DNA of 49,392 nucleotides from Cyclobacteriaceae bacterium (lineage in GTDB: Bacteria; Bacteroidota; Bacteroidia; Cytophagales; Cyclobacteriaceae): the NCBI GenBank assembly GCA_021648745.1, contig JAKISE010000015.1, positions 1 through 49,392 on the forward strand. The letters run 5' to 3'. Position 1 is the stretch's first letter. Each line of letters opens with the position of its first letter. Below are positions 26,068-34,375 of the stretch, piece after piece. A program made the translations under genes and the position numbers. The notes under the pieces were generated by a model. It worked only from the letters and a program-made list of their open reading frames with translations. It was not told where the DNA came from and made no database searches.

Positions 26068-27390
26068 TTGTATTTCAAAGACATAATTATAGGCTTTACG
26101 GTTGCTCTAATCATTATTATGGTGGCAATGGGGGTAAGAACATTTGTTACCGATAAAACCAACCGTAAATATTTTTTACCAGCCCTTATCCTAAAAATGG
26201 TTGGAGCTACCCTAATGGGGCTACTCTATTATTTTTATTATGGAGGGGGAGATACGTTTACTTATTTTACTCGAGGAGCAATACATATATATGAGGCATT
26301 TTGGGACAAACCATCTTTAGCATGGCACTTACTTTTTGGCGAAACTGATTATGGCCAAGGTGTTTACTCTTACGCTTCTAAAATATTTATGTATAACGAC
26401 CCTTCTTCTTACATAATAGTAAAAATTGCAGCAGTTATAAGTTTGTTTGTTGGTGGCTCTTATGTGGCCACATCTTTAATTTTTGCAGCTCTCTCTTTTA
26501 CAGGCCTCTGGGCTATGTATCTTGCTTTTTCTAAACTGTTTCCTAGCAAAGAATGGTTTTTGGCTTTAGCAATTCTCTTTATTCCTTCTACCATTTTTTG
26601 GGGGTCAGGGGTATTGAAAGATACGGTAACTTTCGGCTTTCTTGGTTGGGCAACGGCAGCATTTATTTATTTAGTGTATGGCCAAAGGAAGAGGGTTTTG
26701 TGGTTCTTAGTCTTAGTGTTTTCACTTTATGTAATTTATCAGATTAAAATTTACATAGTAATGAGCTTGCTCCCTGCTATGATTGTTTGGGCTTATTTTG
26801 TTAATATGGACAGAGTGAAAAATAAAGTATTAAAATATATGATAGCCCCTTTTGTAATAATCATAACCGTTTTACTATCGGGCTATGCAGTATATTCAGT
26901 AGGAGCAAACAATAAAAAATACGCAGTAGAAAATTTAGCCGAAACTGTTAGAATAACAGCGTACGATGTAGGAAGATTTACAGGAAAAAATGCAGGAAGC
27001 AGGTATGACCTAGGCGACTTGGATGATTCTTATTTGGGGATGTTAAAACTTGGACCTGCAGCTATTAATGTGGCACTTTTTAGGCCTTATTTATGGGAAG
27101 TTCGAAGCCCTCTGATGTTGATAGCCTCACTTGAAGGTTTAGGGTTCATGATACTTTCCATTATTGTGCTTTTTAGAAGTAGACGTAATTTGTTAGGGGT
27201 CTTGAATAACCCGGCCATAATTTTCAGCTTAATATTTTCACTCACTTTTGCATTTGCTGTAGGCGTTTCAACCTATAATTTTGGAACACTTTTCAGGTAT
27301 AAAGTGCCGTTAATGCCTTTCTTTGGTATTTTTTTAGCAATTTCTTGGGTTTCCGCAAAATCGGCTCCCAAAGAAGAAAAAGCTGTTTGA
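26068..27390 (+). CDS. Polytopic membrane protein of unknown function
   Basis: 440 residues with about ten to eleven hydrophobic helices. No ATG lies near the front of the frame, so TTG 26068 (MYFKDIIIGFTVALI) is the likely start; the first internal ATGs are 17-19 codons in, inside the first helix. A loop after the second helix reads YYFYYGGGDTFTYFTRGA, and another region has WGSGVLKDTVTFGFLGW, both conserved-looking and acidic at the membrane face. The layout recalls GT-C type glycosyltransferases or polysaccharide polymerases, but no diagnostic motif proves it. It follows the mdh terminator and precedes the IS element. Confidence 0.7.
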   Translation: MYFKDIIIGFTVALIIIMVAMGVRTFVTDKTNRKYFLPALILKMVGATLMGLLYYFYYGGGDTFTYFTRGAIHIYEAFWDKPSLAWHLLFGETDYGQGVYSYASKIFMYNDPSSYIIVKIAAVISLFVGGSYVATSLIFAALSFTGLWAMYLAFSKLFPSKEWFLALAILFIPSTIFWGSGVLKDTVTFGFLGWATAAFIYLVYGQRKRVLWFLVLVFSLYVIYQIKIYIVMSLLPAMIVWAYFVNMDRVKNKVLKYMIAPFVIIITVLLSGYAVYSVGANNKKYAVENLAETVRITAYDVGRFTGKNAGSRYDLGDLDDSYLGMLKLGPAAINVALFRPYLWEVRSPLMLIASLEGLGFMILSIIVLFRSRRNLLGVLNNPAIIFSLIFSLTFAFAVGVSTYNFGTLFRYKVPLMPFFGIFLAISWVSAKSAPKEEKAV

Positions 27391-27780
27391 TTACTCAAGA
27401 GAGTTGAAAATATTACACTTATTTAGTCGACCCTTAAAAAGTCATTTTTAGTTTCGTTTGTGATTTAAATATTAAGCAAAGAGAGTAATATTCTTGTATG
27501 TTGAGCTTGGTATCGATTTTGGTTTGGAGCCAAAGAGCTACGGCTCTTAATTTTTTCATCAGTTTCTTATAATTAAATGAGCTTGCTGCCAATATAAAAT
27601 TGATGGAGTCACCTAATTGTCCTTTTAAATAATTCCTGGCAACTAAATGGTCACTTTTAAGATGGCCTATTATTGGCTCAATGCCAGCTCTTGCTCTACA
27701 GTGTTTTCGTTTTTTTAGCCTTTGGTAGGTGTTATCTCTTTTTAGAGGTTTTGACGGTCTTATTATTTGAGTTCCTTTTA

Positions 27781-28042
27781 ACCTGAGTTCGACCTAAGGA
27801 ATACTGTCAGCTTTAAGTGAAAATTTCGTAAACAACTCAAATTTATGCAGGACTAACGAGTTAATTCAAAGAAATTTGAGGAAGTTTAGGGAAATTTCAC
27901 TAAAGCCCAAAGGGAAAATATCTAGCAGGCAATCTTTTAGAAATAAAATTCTTGAAATAATCCATTATTTCTTCACTTTTCATTTCCAAAATTTCACCTA
28001 CTATCTTCTTTTCTGGCAGCATTCCTTAGGTCGAACTCAGGT
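27781..28042. mobile_element. Small inverted-repeat element (MITE-like), family 2, long copy
   Basis: 262 bp. Terminal repeats of 22 bp, perfect within the element, at 27781-27802 and 28021-28042 (outer end ACCTGAGTTCGACC), about 30 bp with mismatches. TTTTA is duplicated outside both ends (27776-27780, 28043-28047). Removing the element and one duplication joins the transposase reading ...GVRLVK to GTQIIRPSKP in frame, which independently confirms the boundaries. It carries 97 nt (27901-27997) absent from the short copy, bounded by AATTTCAC direct repeats. No convincing gene lies inside. Confidence 0.92.
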
Positions 28043-28440
28043 TTTTACTAATCTCACCCCTTGATAGCCTCGGTCTACTGTGGCAGTTTTAGGGTACTGG
28101 CCTGTTAACTCTTTAGTTTGCTCCAATACAGCCTCTAGTGTTTTTCCATCGTAGATGTTTTCTTCAAAGCTCATTGCTCCTACAATAATGTCCGTGTTTT
28201 GTGTTAATACAATTGAAGCTTTACAGCCATACTCATACTTTTTATGGGCTTTCCCTTTAGCAATGCAATACACTGTTGGTTCATGTAAACTATAAATCTT
28301 GTTTCTACTTTTCTTAGTCTGTGATAAAACAGCTTTAAAAACAGCGAGTGTTTTATTGTAGGTTGAATTTTTTACATTTCTTTCCAGTTCCCTAACTAAT
28401 CTGCCTGCTATTGTTTTCAGTTTGCGTCTAGCAGATGTTG

Positions 28441-28447
28441 CTTTTTT
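28441..28447 (-). other. Slippery heptamer A_AAA_AAG at the transposase frame change
   Basis: On the minus strand part A reads ATA AAA AAG CAA and part B continues from GCA in the -1 frame, exactly as expected from -1 slippage on A_AAA_AAG. This heptamer is an established frameshift site in several IS families, so the frame change may be programmed rather than a mutation. Confidence 0.55.
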
Positions 28448-29251
28448 ATGCGTTTCGGATGCCCTCCATTATAAGTAGCTCTTACTAAATTCTTGGCTGT
28501 TCTTGAATAACTCCTACGTAAAGGAAGCTGCTCCTTTTTTAGTATGGCTACACATTTTTCAATAATCCGTTTATGCAGTTTAGCATCCGTGGGATAGGTA
28601 ATATTCTTCTCTTGAACCGTGGTCTCTATGCTTGTGTGCTTATCTTGCCCATCCTTTCGGTGTAAATCAACAGAGTGTTTTAAAATCTTTTCTACTCCTT
28701 GTTTGCCTATACGTTTTCTGAAATGAACTAAATCACTTGCTGCACAAGGTTGACCCCATTGAACTGTTTTCATTCCTGAAAAGTACTGAAAATAGGGATT
28801 CATTTCCCATTGTTGTTCTACTAAGCCCTCATCTGATAATCCGTATAAATGCTTTAAAATCAACAAGGAGGTCATTAAGCGGATCGGATGAGCTGGACGA
28901 CCTTCTTTTGAATAGTATTGCTCGAACTCATTTTCAAAATACTCCCACTTTATAGCTTGACTTAAAAGATATAGCTCCTGCTTAGGATTCAGTTGCTCTT
29001 TTAAAGTAGGTGCTAAAAAGCCCATCTGATTGGTGACTCCTTTTTTTGACGTCATTTGACAAGGTTTAAACCATGAAATTACACATTTCTTGTCATTTCA
29101 ACTAGCACTTTCTATCATATTTATAGCTAATAGTATCAAATAATGCCTTTTATCCCTCTTTCTAAGGGTCGACTAGTTAGGTCTAGACAATTATCTTGAT
29201 TCATTCAAGCCTATGATTCTACAATTTATAATATTCTACTAATCTGTGGCA

Positions 29252-29920
29252 CTAGTGATCTGCCTTTAACAACTCAGGGTATTTAGCCTGGAACTTTTTA
29301 AGTCGTGGTACCGAAACACCTCGAATGTATGGGTTGTTTGGATTTAGCTTTTCATAATTTTGATGATAGCCTTCCGCTTCCCAAAATTTTTCAAAAGGCA
29401 CAATTTCTGTGGCAATTGGTTTATCGTAGCGGCCTGAGCCTTCAAGGCCAGCCTTAAAACCTTCGGCTGTAATTTTTTCCTCTTCATTTTGATAAAAGAT
29501 TACAGAACGGTATTGGGTTCCATAATCAGGGTGCTGTCCATTAACCGTTGTGGGGTTATGCGAACCGTAATAGACAGTTATTAACGTTTTATAAGAAACT
29601 ATATTAGGGTCATAATATACTTTTACAGTTTCGGTATGCCCAGTTTTTCCAGCACCCACTTGTTGGTAAGTAGGGTTCTGCTCTTTGCCTCCAGCATAGC
29701 CTGAAACTGCTTCTTCAACACCCTTAACGCTTTCAAAAATAGCCTCTACACACCAAAAGCAGCCACTAGCGAAATAGGCTGTACTTAGTTTATCAAGCTG
29801 AGCTTGACTCAAGGCATGTGCTTCTTTTTTTATTTCATCCTGCTGATTATGCTCAGAAGTTGAACACATCATCATTAATAGGCTTGTAACTAAAATTGAA
29901 AGGGTCATAATTGGTTTCAT
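29252..29920 (-). CDS. msrA: Peptide-methionine (S)-S-oxide reductase, exported lipoprotein form
   Basis: 222 residues. A short lipoprotein signal ends in SLLMMMC, so the enzyme is probably membrane-anchored outside the cytoplasm. The catalytic motif ASGCFWCVEAIFESV and GAGKTGHTETV, HNPTT and EGYHQNYEKLNPNNPY are typical. Unlike the cytoplasmic MsrA at 10900-11460, no Cys follows NNPYIRGV, so the resolving role must fall to the second Cys of CFWC or to an external thiol. It probably repairs oxidised envelope proteins. Monocistronic, next to the IS right end. Confidence 0.93.
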   Translation of the reverse strand: MKPIMTLSILVTSLLMMMCSTSEHNQQDEIKKEAHALSQAQLDKLSTAYFASGCFWCVEAIFESVKGVEEAVSGYAGGKEQNPTYQQVGAGKTGHTETVKVYYDPNIVSYKTLITVYYGSHNPTTVNGQHPDYGTQYRSVIFYQNEEEKITAEGFKAGLEGSGRYDKPIATEIVPFEKFWEAEGYHQNYEKLNPNNPYIRGVSVPRLKKFQAKYPELLKADH

Positions 29921-29989
29921 TTATAAACTATTATTGATGCAATAACGTATTGTTTCTGCTACTAGTTTGTAACAGAGCCACCAATTTAA

Positions 29990-31648
29990 CTAAAAAGCAA
30001 AGTAGATAAAAGGCTGCATATCAGAAGATAGTACCTGATACAAGAAAAATGTAATGACAAACGTAGCCACTACTTGCACCATATAAGGCAGCTTAATGAA
30101 TATATTTTTATAGCCCTCTTTCCAGGTGGAGGGCAACCAGTGAATAAAAAAGCCTATGAACATTGTTATAAATACCCATTGGTAACCTACTAGTACATCC
30201 CAAGCCACATTAAATGAAAGGTTAGAGGTTATTTGGCTTAGTACTTGACTCGCAATATCAAAATCAGACGAACGAAACCAAATTCTGGTAAAAGTGATAA
30301 AATTAAAGGTGATTAGAATGCCAATAAAACGGTTATACCATTTGTCTTTATCCGACCAGGGAGATACCTTATTCCACAATTTAAACACCACGATTCCAAG
30401 TCCGTTTAACCCTCCCCACACTACAAAGTTCCAACTGGCTCCGTGCCATAAACCACCCAATAGCATAGTCATCATTAAGTTGATATTGGTGCTCACCCAT
30501 TCTCTAAAAGTTGGTAGGACTTTGCCCACAAAATAAACGGTAACCATTCCAGCCCCAATAGCGATAGGCACCCAAATATTGGCCGCTAACACCGAGATAA
30601 AAAATACAATCACGAATAAACTGATATAACTAAACACCGAGCCAGACTTATTGCCGCCCATGGGTATGTAGAGGTAATCTTTTAACCAGCTTGACAGTGA
30701 AATATGCCAACGCTTCCAAAATTCACCTGTGCTGGTTGCTTTATAAGGGGAGTTAAAATTCTTTGGTAAGGTGAAACCCATTAATAGTGCTAGCCCAATA
30801 GCAATATCTGTGTAACCCGAAAAATCGGCATACACTTGCAATGAATAGCCATATAATGCCATTAAGTTTTCAAACCCCGTGTAAGTTAATGGATTAGCAA
30901 ATACACGATCTATAAAATTAGCAGCGATGTAATCTGCCAAGAATAACTTTTTTATAAGCCCGTTTAAGATCATAAAAAGAGCTGTGCCGAACTGTACTTT
31001 GGTAAGTGAATATGGCTTATATAATTGCGGAACAAATTCAGCAGCACGCACAATGGGCCCTGCAACCAATTGTGGGAAGAAAGATACAAAGAAGCCAAAA
31101 TCAAGAATATTTCTTACGGGCTTTACCTGACCTCGATATACATCTACCGAATAGCTGATTGTTTGGAACGTAAAGAAAGAAACTCCTATGGGCAGTAGAA
31201 TTTTATCGAATCTAAAATGAGTGCCAAAAAACGAATTACTCCAATAAGCAAAATGGTTAATGGGGATATAATCAGTGCCTAGTAAATTATTAAATGCATC
31301 GGTAAAAAAGTAGGCATATTTAAAATAGACCAGTATAAAGAGATTAATAAATATGCTTAGCGAAAGCCATAGTTTTTTGTTTAGTAGAAACTTACTTGCA
31401 TAAATTCGCTTACCAATGATAAAATCAGTAAGGGTAGAAACGAGCAGAATGGAAACAAAAAATCCACTGGTTTTATAATAGAAAAATAGACTTATGGCAA
31501 ATAAATAAGCATTCCTAACCGCTTTATCCTTGTAAATAATAGAATAGCCAACCAATACAACAGCGAAAAATGCCCAAAAGTAAAGCCCTGTAAAAATCAA
31601 TGGCTTTTGAGGATCATATAGGAAAATATGTTGCAATTGCTCTATCAA
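29990..31648 (-). CDS. MBOAT-family membrane O-acyltransferase (AlgI/DltB/PatA-like)
   Basis: 552 residues, about eleven membrane helices. The start is TTG 31648, which overlaps the upstream stop as TTGA; IFLYDPQKPLIFTG fits the usual MBOAT N-terminus. Motifs: FWKRWHISLSSWLKDYLY with H315 and the catalytic LGGLWHGASWNFVVWGG with H402. The family passes acyl, usually acetyl, groups across the inner membrane to extracytoplasmic carbohydrates (alginate, peptidoglycan, teichoic acid). Two SGNH proteins and a LysM protein precede it with overlapping ends, so it is the membrane half of an O-acylation system whose acceptor is probably peptidoglycan or an envelope polysaccharide. Confidence 0.92.
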   Translation of the reverse strand: MIEQLQHIFLYDPQKPLIFTGLYFWAFFAVVLVGYSIIYKDKAVRNAYLFAISLFFYYKTSGFFVSILLVSTLTDFIIGKRIYASKFLLNKKLWLSLSIFINLFILVYFKYAYFFTDAFNNLLGTDYIPINHFAYWSNSFFGTHFRFDKILLPIGVSFFTFQTISYSVDVYRGQVKPVRNILDFGFFVSFFPQLVAGPIVRAAEFVPQLYKPYSLTKVQFGTALFMILNGLIKKLFLADYIAANFIDRVFANPLTYTGFENLMALYGYSLQVYADFSGYTDIAIGLALLMGFTLPKNFNSPYKATSTGEFWKRWHISLSSWLKDYLYIPMGGNKSGSVFSYISLFVIVFFISVLAANIWVPIAIGAGMVTVYFVGKVLPTFREWVSTNINLMMTMLLGGLWHGASWNFVVWGGLNGLGIVVFKLWNKVSPWSDKDKWYNRFIGILITFNFITFTRIWFRSSDFDIASQVLSQITSNLSFNVAWDVLVGYQWVFITMFIGFFIHWLPSTWKEGYKNIFIKLPYMVQVVATFVITFFLYQVLSSDMQPFIYFAF

Positions 31649-32904
31649 TGGGTTTCTTGGTTAGAGGTTTTCCTGATGTAATTTCCATAGGCATGTTGAA
31701 AAGCTTCAAAAAACAAATCGGACTGCAGTTGATAACCTGTAGAAGTGAAATGAACCTTATCAGACTTGGCCAAGCCCGTCTTTTCCCACAGCTTTACGCT
31801 GCCGATACCTCCCATAATTTCAAATAAATCCCATACAGCTGCATTATTTTCTTTGGCTAAATTCTGCATTGCTTTTACTACCTTAAACACATTTTGATTG
31901 GGGTATCGTCTGCGGTAATAACTATCATTATTGGTTAAAAATATAAAGTTAACATTTGGATTAGCCGCCTTAAACCAGTCGATTAAATCACGGTAATGGT
32001 TCTCAAAACTAGTTTGGCTAAACCTGCTCGTAGGTCCGTTGGCATCGTTAATGCCAATACCAAAAATGACAAGGTCGGGTGCCAAGTATTTGATTTCTCT
32101 GGCAAAATCAACCGAACGTAAATAAGCTGGTACACTTGCTCCGTTTACCCCAATGCTGTGGTATGTAATGCCAGCTTCACCCGTTAAATATTGAATCCCT
32201 TTTAAGGTAAAATGTGTTTGGAGCGAATCAGTTTTTAGCAATGAAAAAGCGAGCGTATCATAGGGTTTGGTAAACCTGTATTCTATAAACTGACCAATAT
32301 AGTCAATTGATGAAGTAACTTCTCCATAAATAGAACCCAATTGAATGTTATAAGAATCTTTATCCATTTGATAAAATATTCTTATGCGATTGAAACGATA
32401 GTTTTGTTCTTGCAAATCACTCATATACAATTTAATATGAGCTGTGCTATCAGTCGTTTTGGCGTTATAGCCCGACATTCCCCAAGTGCAACCACTTGCT
32501 TTCTTTGCATTCCTACAACCCGTCCATTCTCCAGAGTATTCTATGTGGTAGTCAGAAGGCATATTAGAATGAGCCAACCTGTAAGGAAAGAAAAAACCTC
32601 TCTCACCCGCCATGCCAGGCATTAGGTTATCAAATTTCGACCGCATGGTTCGTTGTAAGGTGCCTCCTTGCACATGGGAGCCCCCAATATGTAGAATAGA
32701 TAAATTCCCTTTCCCTAAAAAAATCAAACTATCTAATTTTTGAAAGATGGAATTAAACTGAGTGGTGTCGCCATAAAAATCAAGCTGGTTTTTGTCAAGT
32801 GCTAAAAAAGGATAGTCCTTAGGGTTAAGGCTTTTCTTTTGTGCCAAACTAGTATGACCAACAAACCAACCAACGATTATTAAAATAATTGTACTAATTT
32901 TCAT
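31645..32904 (-). CDS. SGNH/GDSL-type hydrolase or acyltransferase, exported
   Basis: 419 residues from ATG 32904 (the TTG at 32958 lies inside the preceding gene). Signal peptide ends near GHTSLAQ. Block I reads HIGGSHVQGG with nucleophile Ser76 but Gly in place of the usual Asp of GDS; later blocks are IFGIGINDANG (Asn) and DKVHF with D382 and H385. SGNH partners of MBOAT proteins transfer or remove O-acetyl groups outside the cytoplasm. The start overlaps the upstream SGNH gene by 11 nt and the stop overlaps the MBOAT start. Confidence 0.85.
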   Translation of the reverse strand: MKISTIILIIVGWFVGHTSLAQKKSLNPKDYPFLALDKNQLDFYGDTTQFNSIFQKLDSLIFLGKGNLSILHIGGSHVQGGTLQRTMRSKFDNLMPGMAGERGFFFPYRLAHSNMPSDYHIEYSGEWTGCRNAKKASGCTWGMSGYNAKTTDSTAHIKLYMSDLQEQNYRFNRIRIFYQMDKDSYNIQLGSIYGEVTSSIDYIGQFIEYRFTKPYDTLAFSLLKTDSLQTHFTLKGIQYLTGEAGITYHSIGVNGASVPAYLRSVDFAREIKYLAPDLVIFGIGINDANGPTSRFSQTSFENHYRDLIDWFKAANPNVNFIFLTNNDSYYRRRYPNQNVFKVVKAMQNLAKENNAAVWDLFEIMGGIGSVKLWEKTGLAKSDKVHFTSTGYQLQSDLFFEAFQHAYGNYIRKTSNQETH

Positions 32905-34375
32905 TGGCAAGTGAATCGGTTTGCAAGGTATCTGTTGGAATACCTCGGTATTTATCAAAGTCTTTTAGCAAAGCATCGTAAAATAGTTTACTCATTTTAT
33001 TGGCGCCTTTAGTAGTGAAGTGCACATAATCTGGTGCAGCAAGAACAGGGTCTGCTGTTACCCAATCTTTCATAGAGTTTTTACCACCCATTACTTCATA
33101 CATATCAAAATATGCCGCTCCTTGCGCAAAGGCTGCTTTTTGCACTTCATCACGAATGGTTTCTAACATGGGGTAGGTAATAAATTCACCCTTAACTTTA
33201 GTAGCCATGTCTGTTGGGCCGATCACCAAAAAGGAAGCTTTGGGTAAAATTGCTTGTAAATACCTAATGTTGGATTTAAAATAATTGCCAAACTTTTTAG
33301 CCCGTACTTCGGTATCGATGTACGGAACCGAGTTGCCTCCAAATTGCAAAATCACTAGTCGTATTGGTTCGGTAGCATATTGCTTTTCTAATTGAGTACT
33401 ACTTATTCGTCTAAATAAAGTACCCGAAGCTCCTCGCAATGGAATATTATCCATAATAATTCCACTACCGCTTTCAAATGATAAAGCATATATATTAGGG
33501 CTATCTAATCCCTTAAACTCTATTTTAATTTTTTCTGGAGTTGGAGAAAATTTAACCTTGATTTTTCGGTTATAGGTGTTGGCCTTGAGGCTGTCTCGAA
33601 AAATTACCGTGCTATCTACCGAAATTATTATGGCTACCGGTTTTGTATTTCCACCCAACAACATACTCATTTCAGAGAACTTTCTCACTCTATAAAAACC
33701 ATAGCTGGCAGGCTTAATTTCTAACCAAGCAGAAAGCGTGTCTGTATTTTCAATGGAATCTACCGGAGGGCAGAAGCGAGAAAAACTTGCTAATAATCCA
33801 TAATTTCGATGCTGAACAGTGCTATCTTTTTTACCATTGGCCGTATATCGCAGCCAATTATCGGATTGATTTTGCTGTATAGCACCCGTGCGAAGTACTT
33901 GAAAAGCAGGTTCGAACCCTGGACCAGTACCTCCATATTCTTTTTGCAGTTGATTACGAATGTAGCGCGTCATTCGGTCACCCTCAATTTGCGAATCGCC
34001 ATAATGTAATACCCGAACTTTGCCTCCTTTGGCTTTCAATTTAATCAATGATTTGTAGAAATTTTCAAGGCTGTTCGAAGAAGAGTCCGGATGTTGAATG
34101 CCTGAAACTAGTTCCCATCTAATTTTGGCTATTCGATCTAGGTTATCTCTCAAAGCAACAGTATCAATTCCCACGATACTAAAAAGTGAATCTTCCACAG
34201 AAGAAATTTGTGAAGTATCAGACGACCCAAAAAACTCAGCTAAGGATTCATATTCTAAAGTGATGGAATTGGATATAGCAACACCGTTTTTAGGAAATAC
34301 CCACATCGTAATCATGGCTAATAAACCAACCAGCATTAAAAAAAGCAAGGATTGTAAGGGGCTCCGTTGGCTCAT
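32894..34375 (-). CDS. SGNH/GDSL-type hydrolase or acyltransferase, membrane-anchored
   Basis: 493 residues. A single N-terminal helix (about 9-27) without a clear cleavage site anchors it. A helical region (40-115) precedes the SGNH domain: VLHYGDSQIEGDR with Ser128, LVILQFGGNSV (Gly and Asn blocks), and a C-terminal D449-x-x-H452 in PDYVHFTTKG. It keeps the full GDS motif, unlike the following paralogue. ATGA overlap (34372-34375) with the LysM gene indicates translational coupling. It probably works with the MBOAT protein on an envelope polymer. Confidence 0.85.
   Translation of the reverse strand: MSQRSPLQSLLFLMLVGLLAMITMWVFPKNGVAISNSITLEYESLAEFFGSSDTSQISSVEDSLFSIVGIDTVALRDNLDRIAKIRWELVSGIQHPDSSSNSLENFYKSLIKLKAKGGKVRVLHYGDSQIEGDRMTRYIRNQLQKEYGGTGPGFEPAFQVLRTGAIQQNQSDNWLRYTANGKKDSTVQHRNYGLLASFSRFCPPVDSIENTDTLSAWLEIKPASYGFYRVRKFSEMSMLLGGNTKPVAIIISVDSTVIFRDSLKANTYNRKIKVKFSPTPEKIKIEFKGLDSPNIYALSFESGSGIIMDNIPLRGASGTLFRRISSTQLEKQYATEPIRLVILQFGGNSVPYIDTEVRAKKFGNYFKSNIRYLQAILPKASFLVIGPTDMATKVKGEFITYPMLETIRDEVQKAAFAQGAAYFDMYEVMGGKNSMKDWVTADPVLAAPDYVHFTTKGANKMSKLFYDALLKDFDKYRGIPTDTLQTDSLANEN

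Larger units (their letters stand above)
27434..29055 (-). pseudogene. IS5-family (DDE) transposase, disrupted
   Basis: Three pieces of one gene. Part A, 29055-28441, has the DUF772-type N-terminus (FLAPTLKEQL..., SDLVHFRKRIG) and the first catalytic region. Part B, 28441-28043, is in the -1 frame and has HKKYEYGCK and the second Asp in TVDRGYQG. Part C, 27775-27434, lies beyond the inserted element and carries the Glu in RAGIEPIIGHLK. Joined, they give about 451 residues. The first catalytic position reads IETTVQEKNI where the family has DTTVQEKNI, so Asp is replaced by Glu (E144). With the frame change and the insertion it should be inactive. Confidence 0.88.
27424..29175 (-). mobile_element. 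Degenerate IS5-family insertion sequence, interrupted by a MITE-like element
   Basis: Terminal inverted repeats TAGTCGACCCTTA at 27424-27436 and its reverse complement at 29163-29175 (13 bp perfect, 17-18 bp with a mismatch). Without the 262-bp insertion and one 5-bp duplication the element is 1485 bp. The transposase stop codon lies inside the left repeat. TAG flanks both sides but a clear target duplication was not resolved. The element lies between the multi-TM protein gene and msrA2. Confidence 0.88.

Noticed and set aside
27876..28064. 62-codon open frame inside the long family 2 element
   Set aside because: It crosses the element's right end into the transposase DNA, has no ribosome site or known domain, and the frame is absent from the short copy.
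27424..29175. The IS5-family element as the mobiliser of the family 2 elements
   Set aside because: Its terminal repeats (TAGTCGACCCTTA) do not resemble the family 2 ends (ACCTGAGTTC...), and its transposase is broken.
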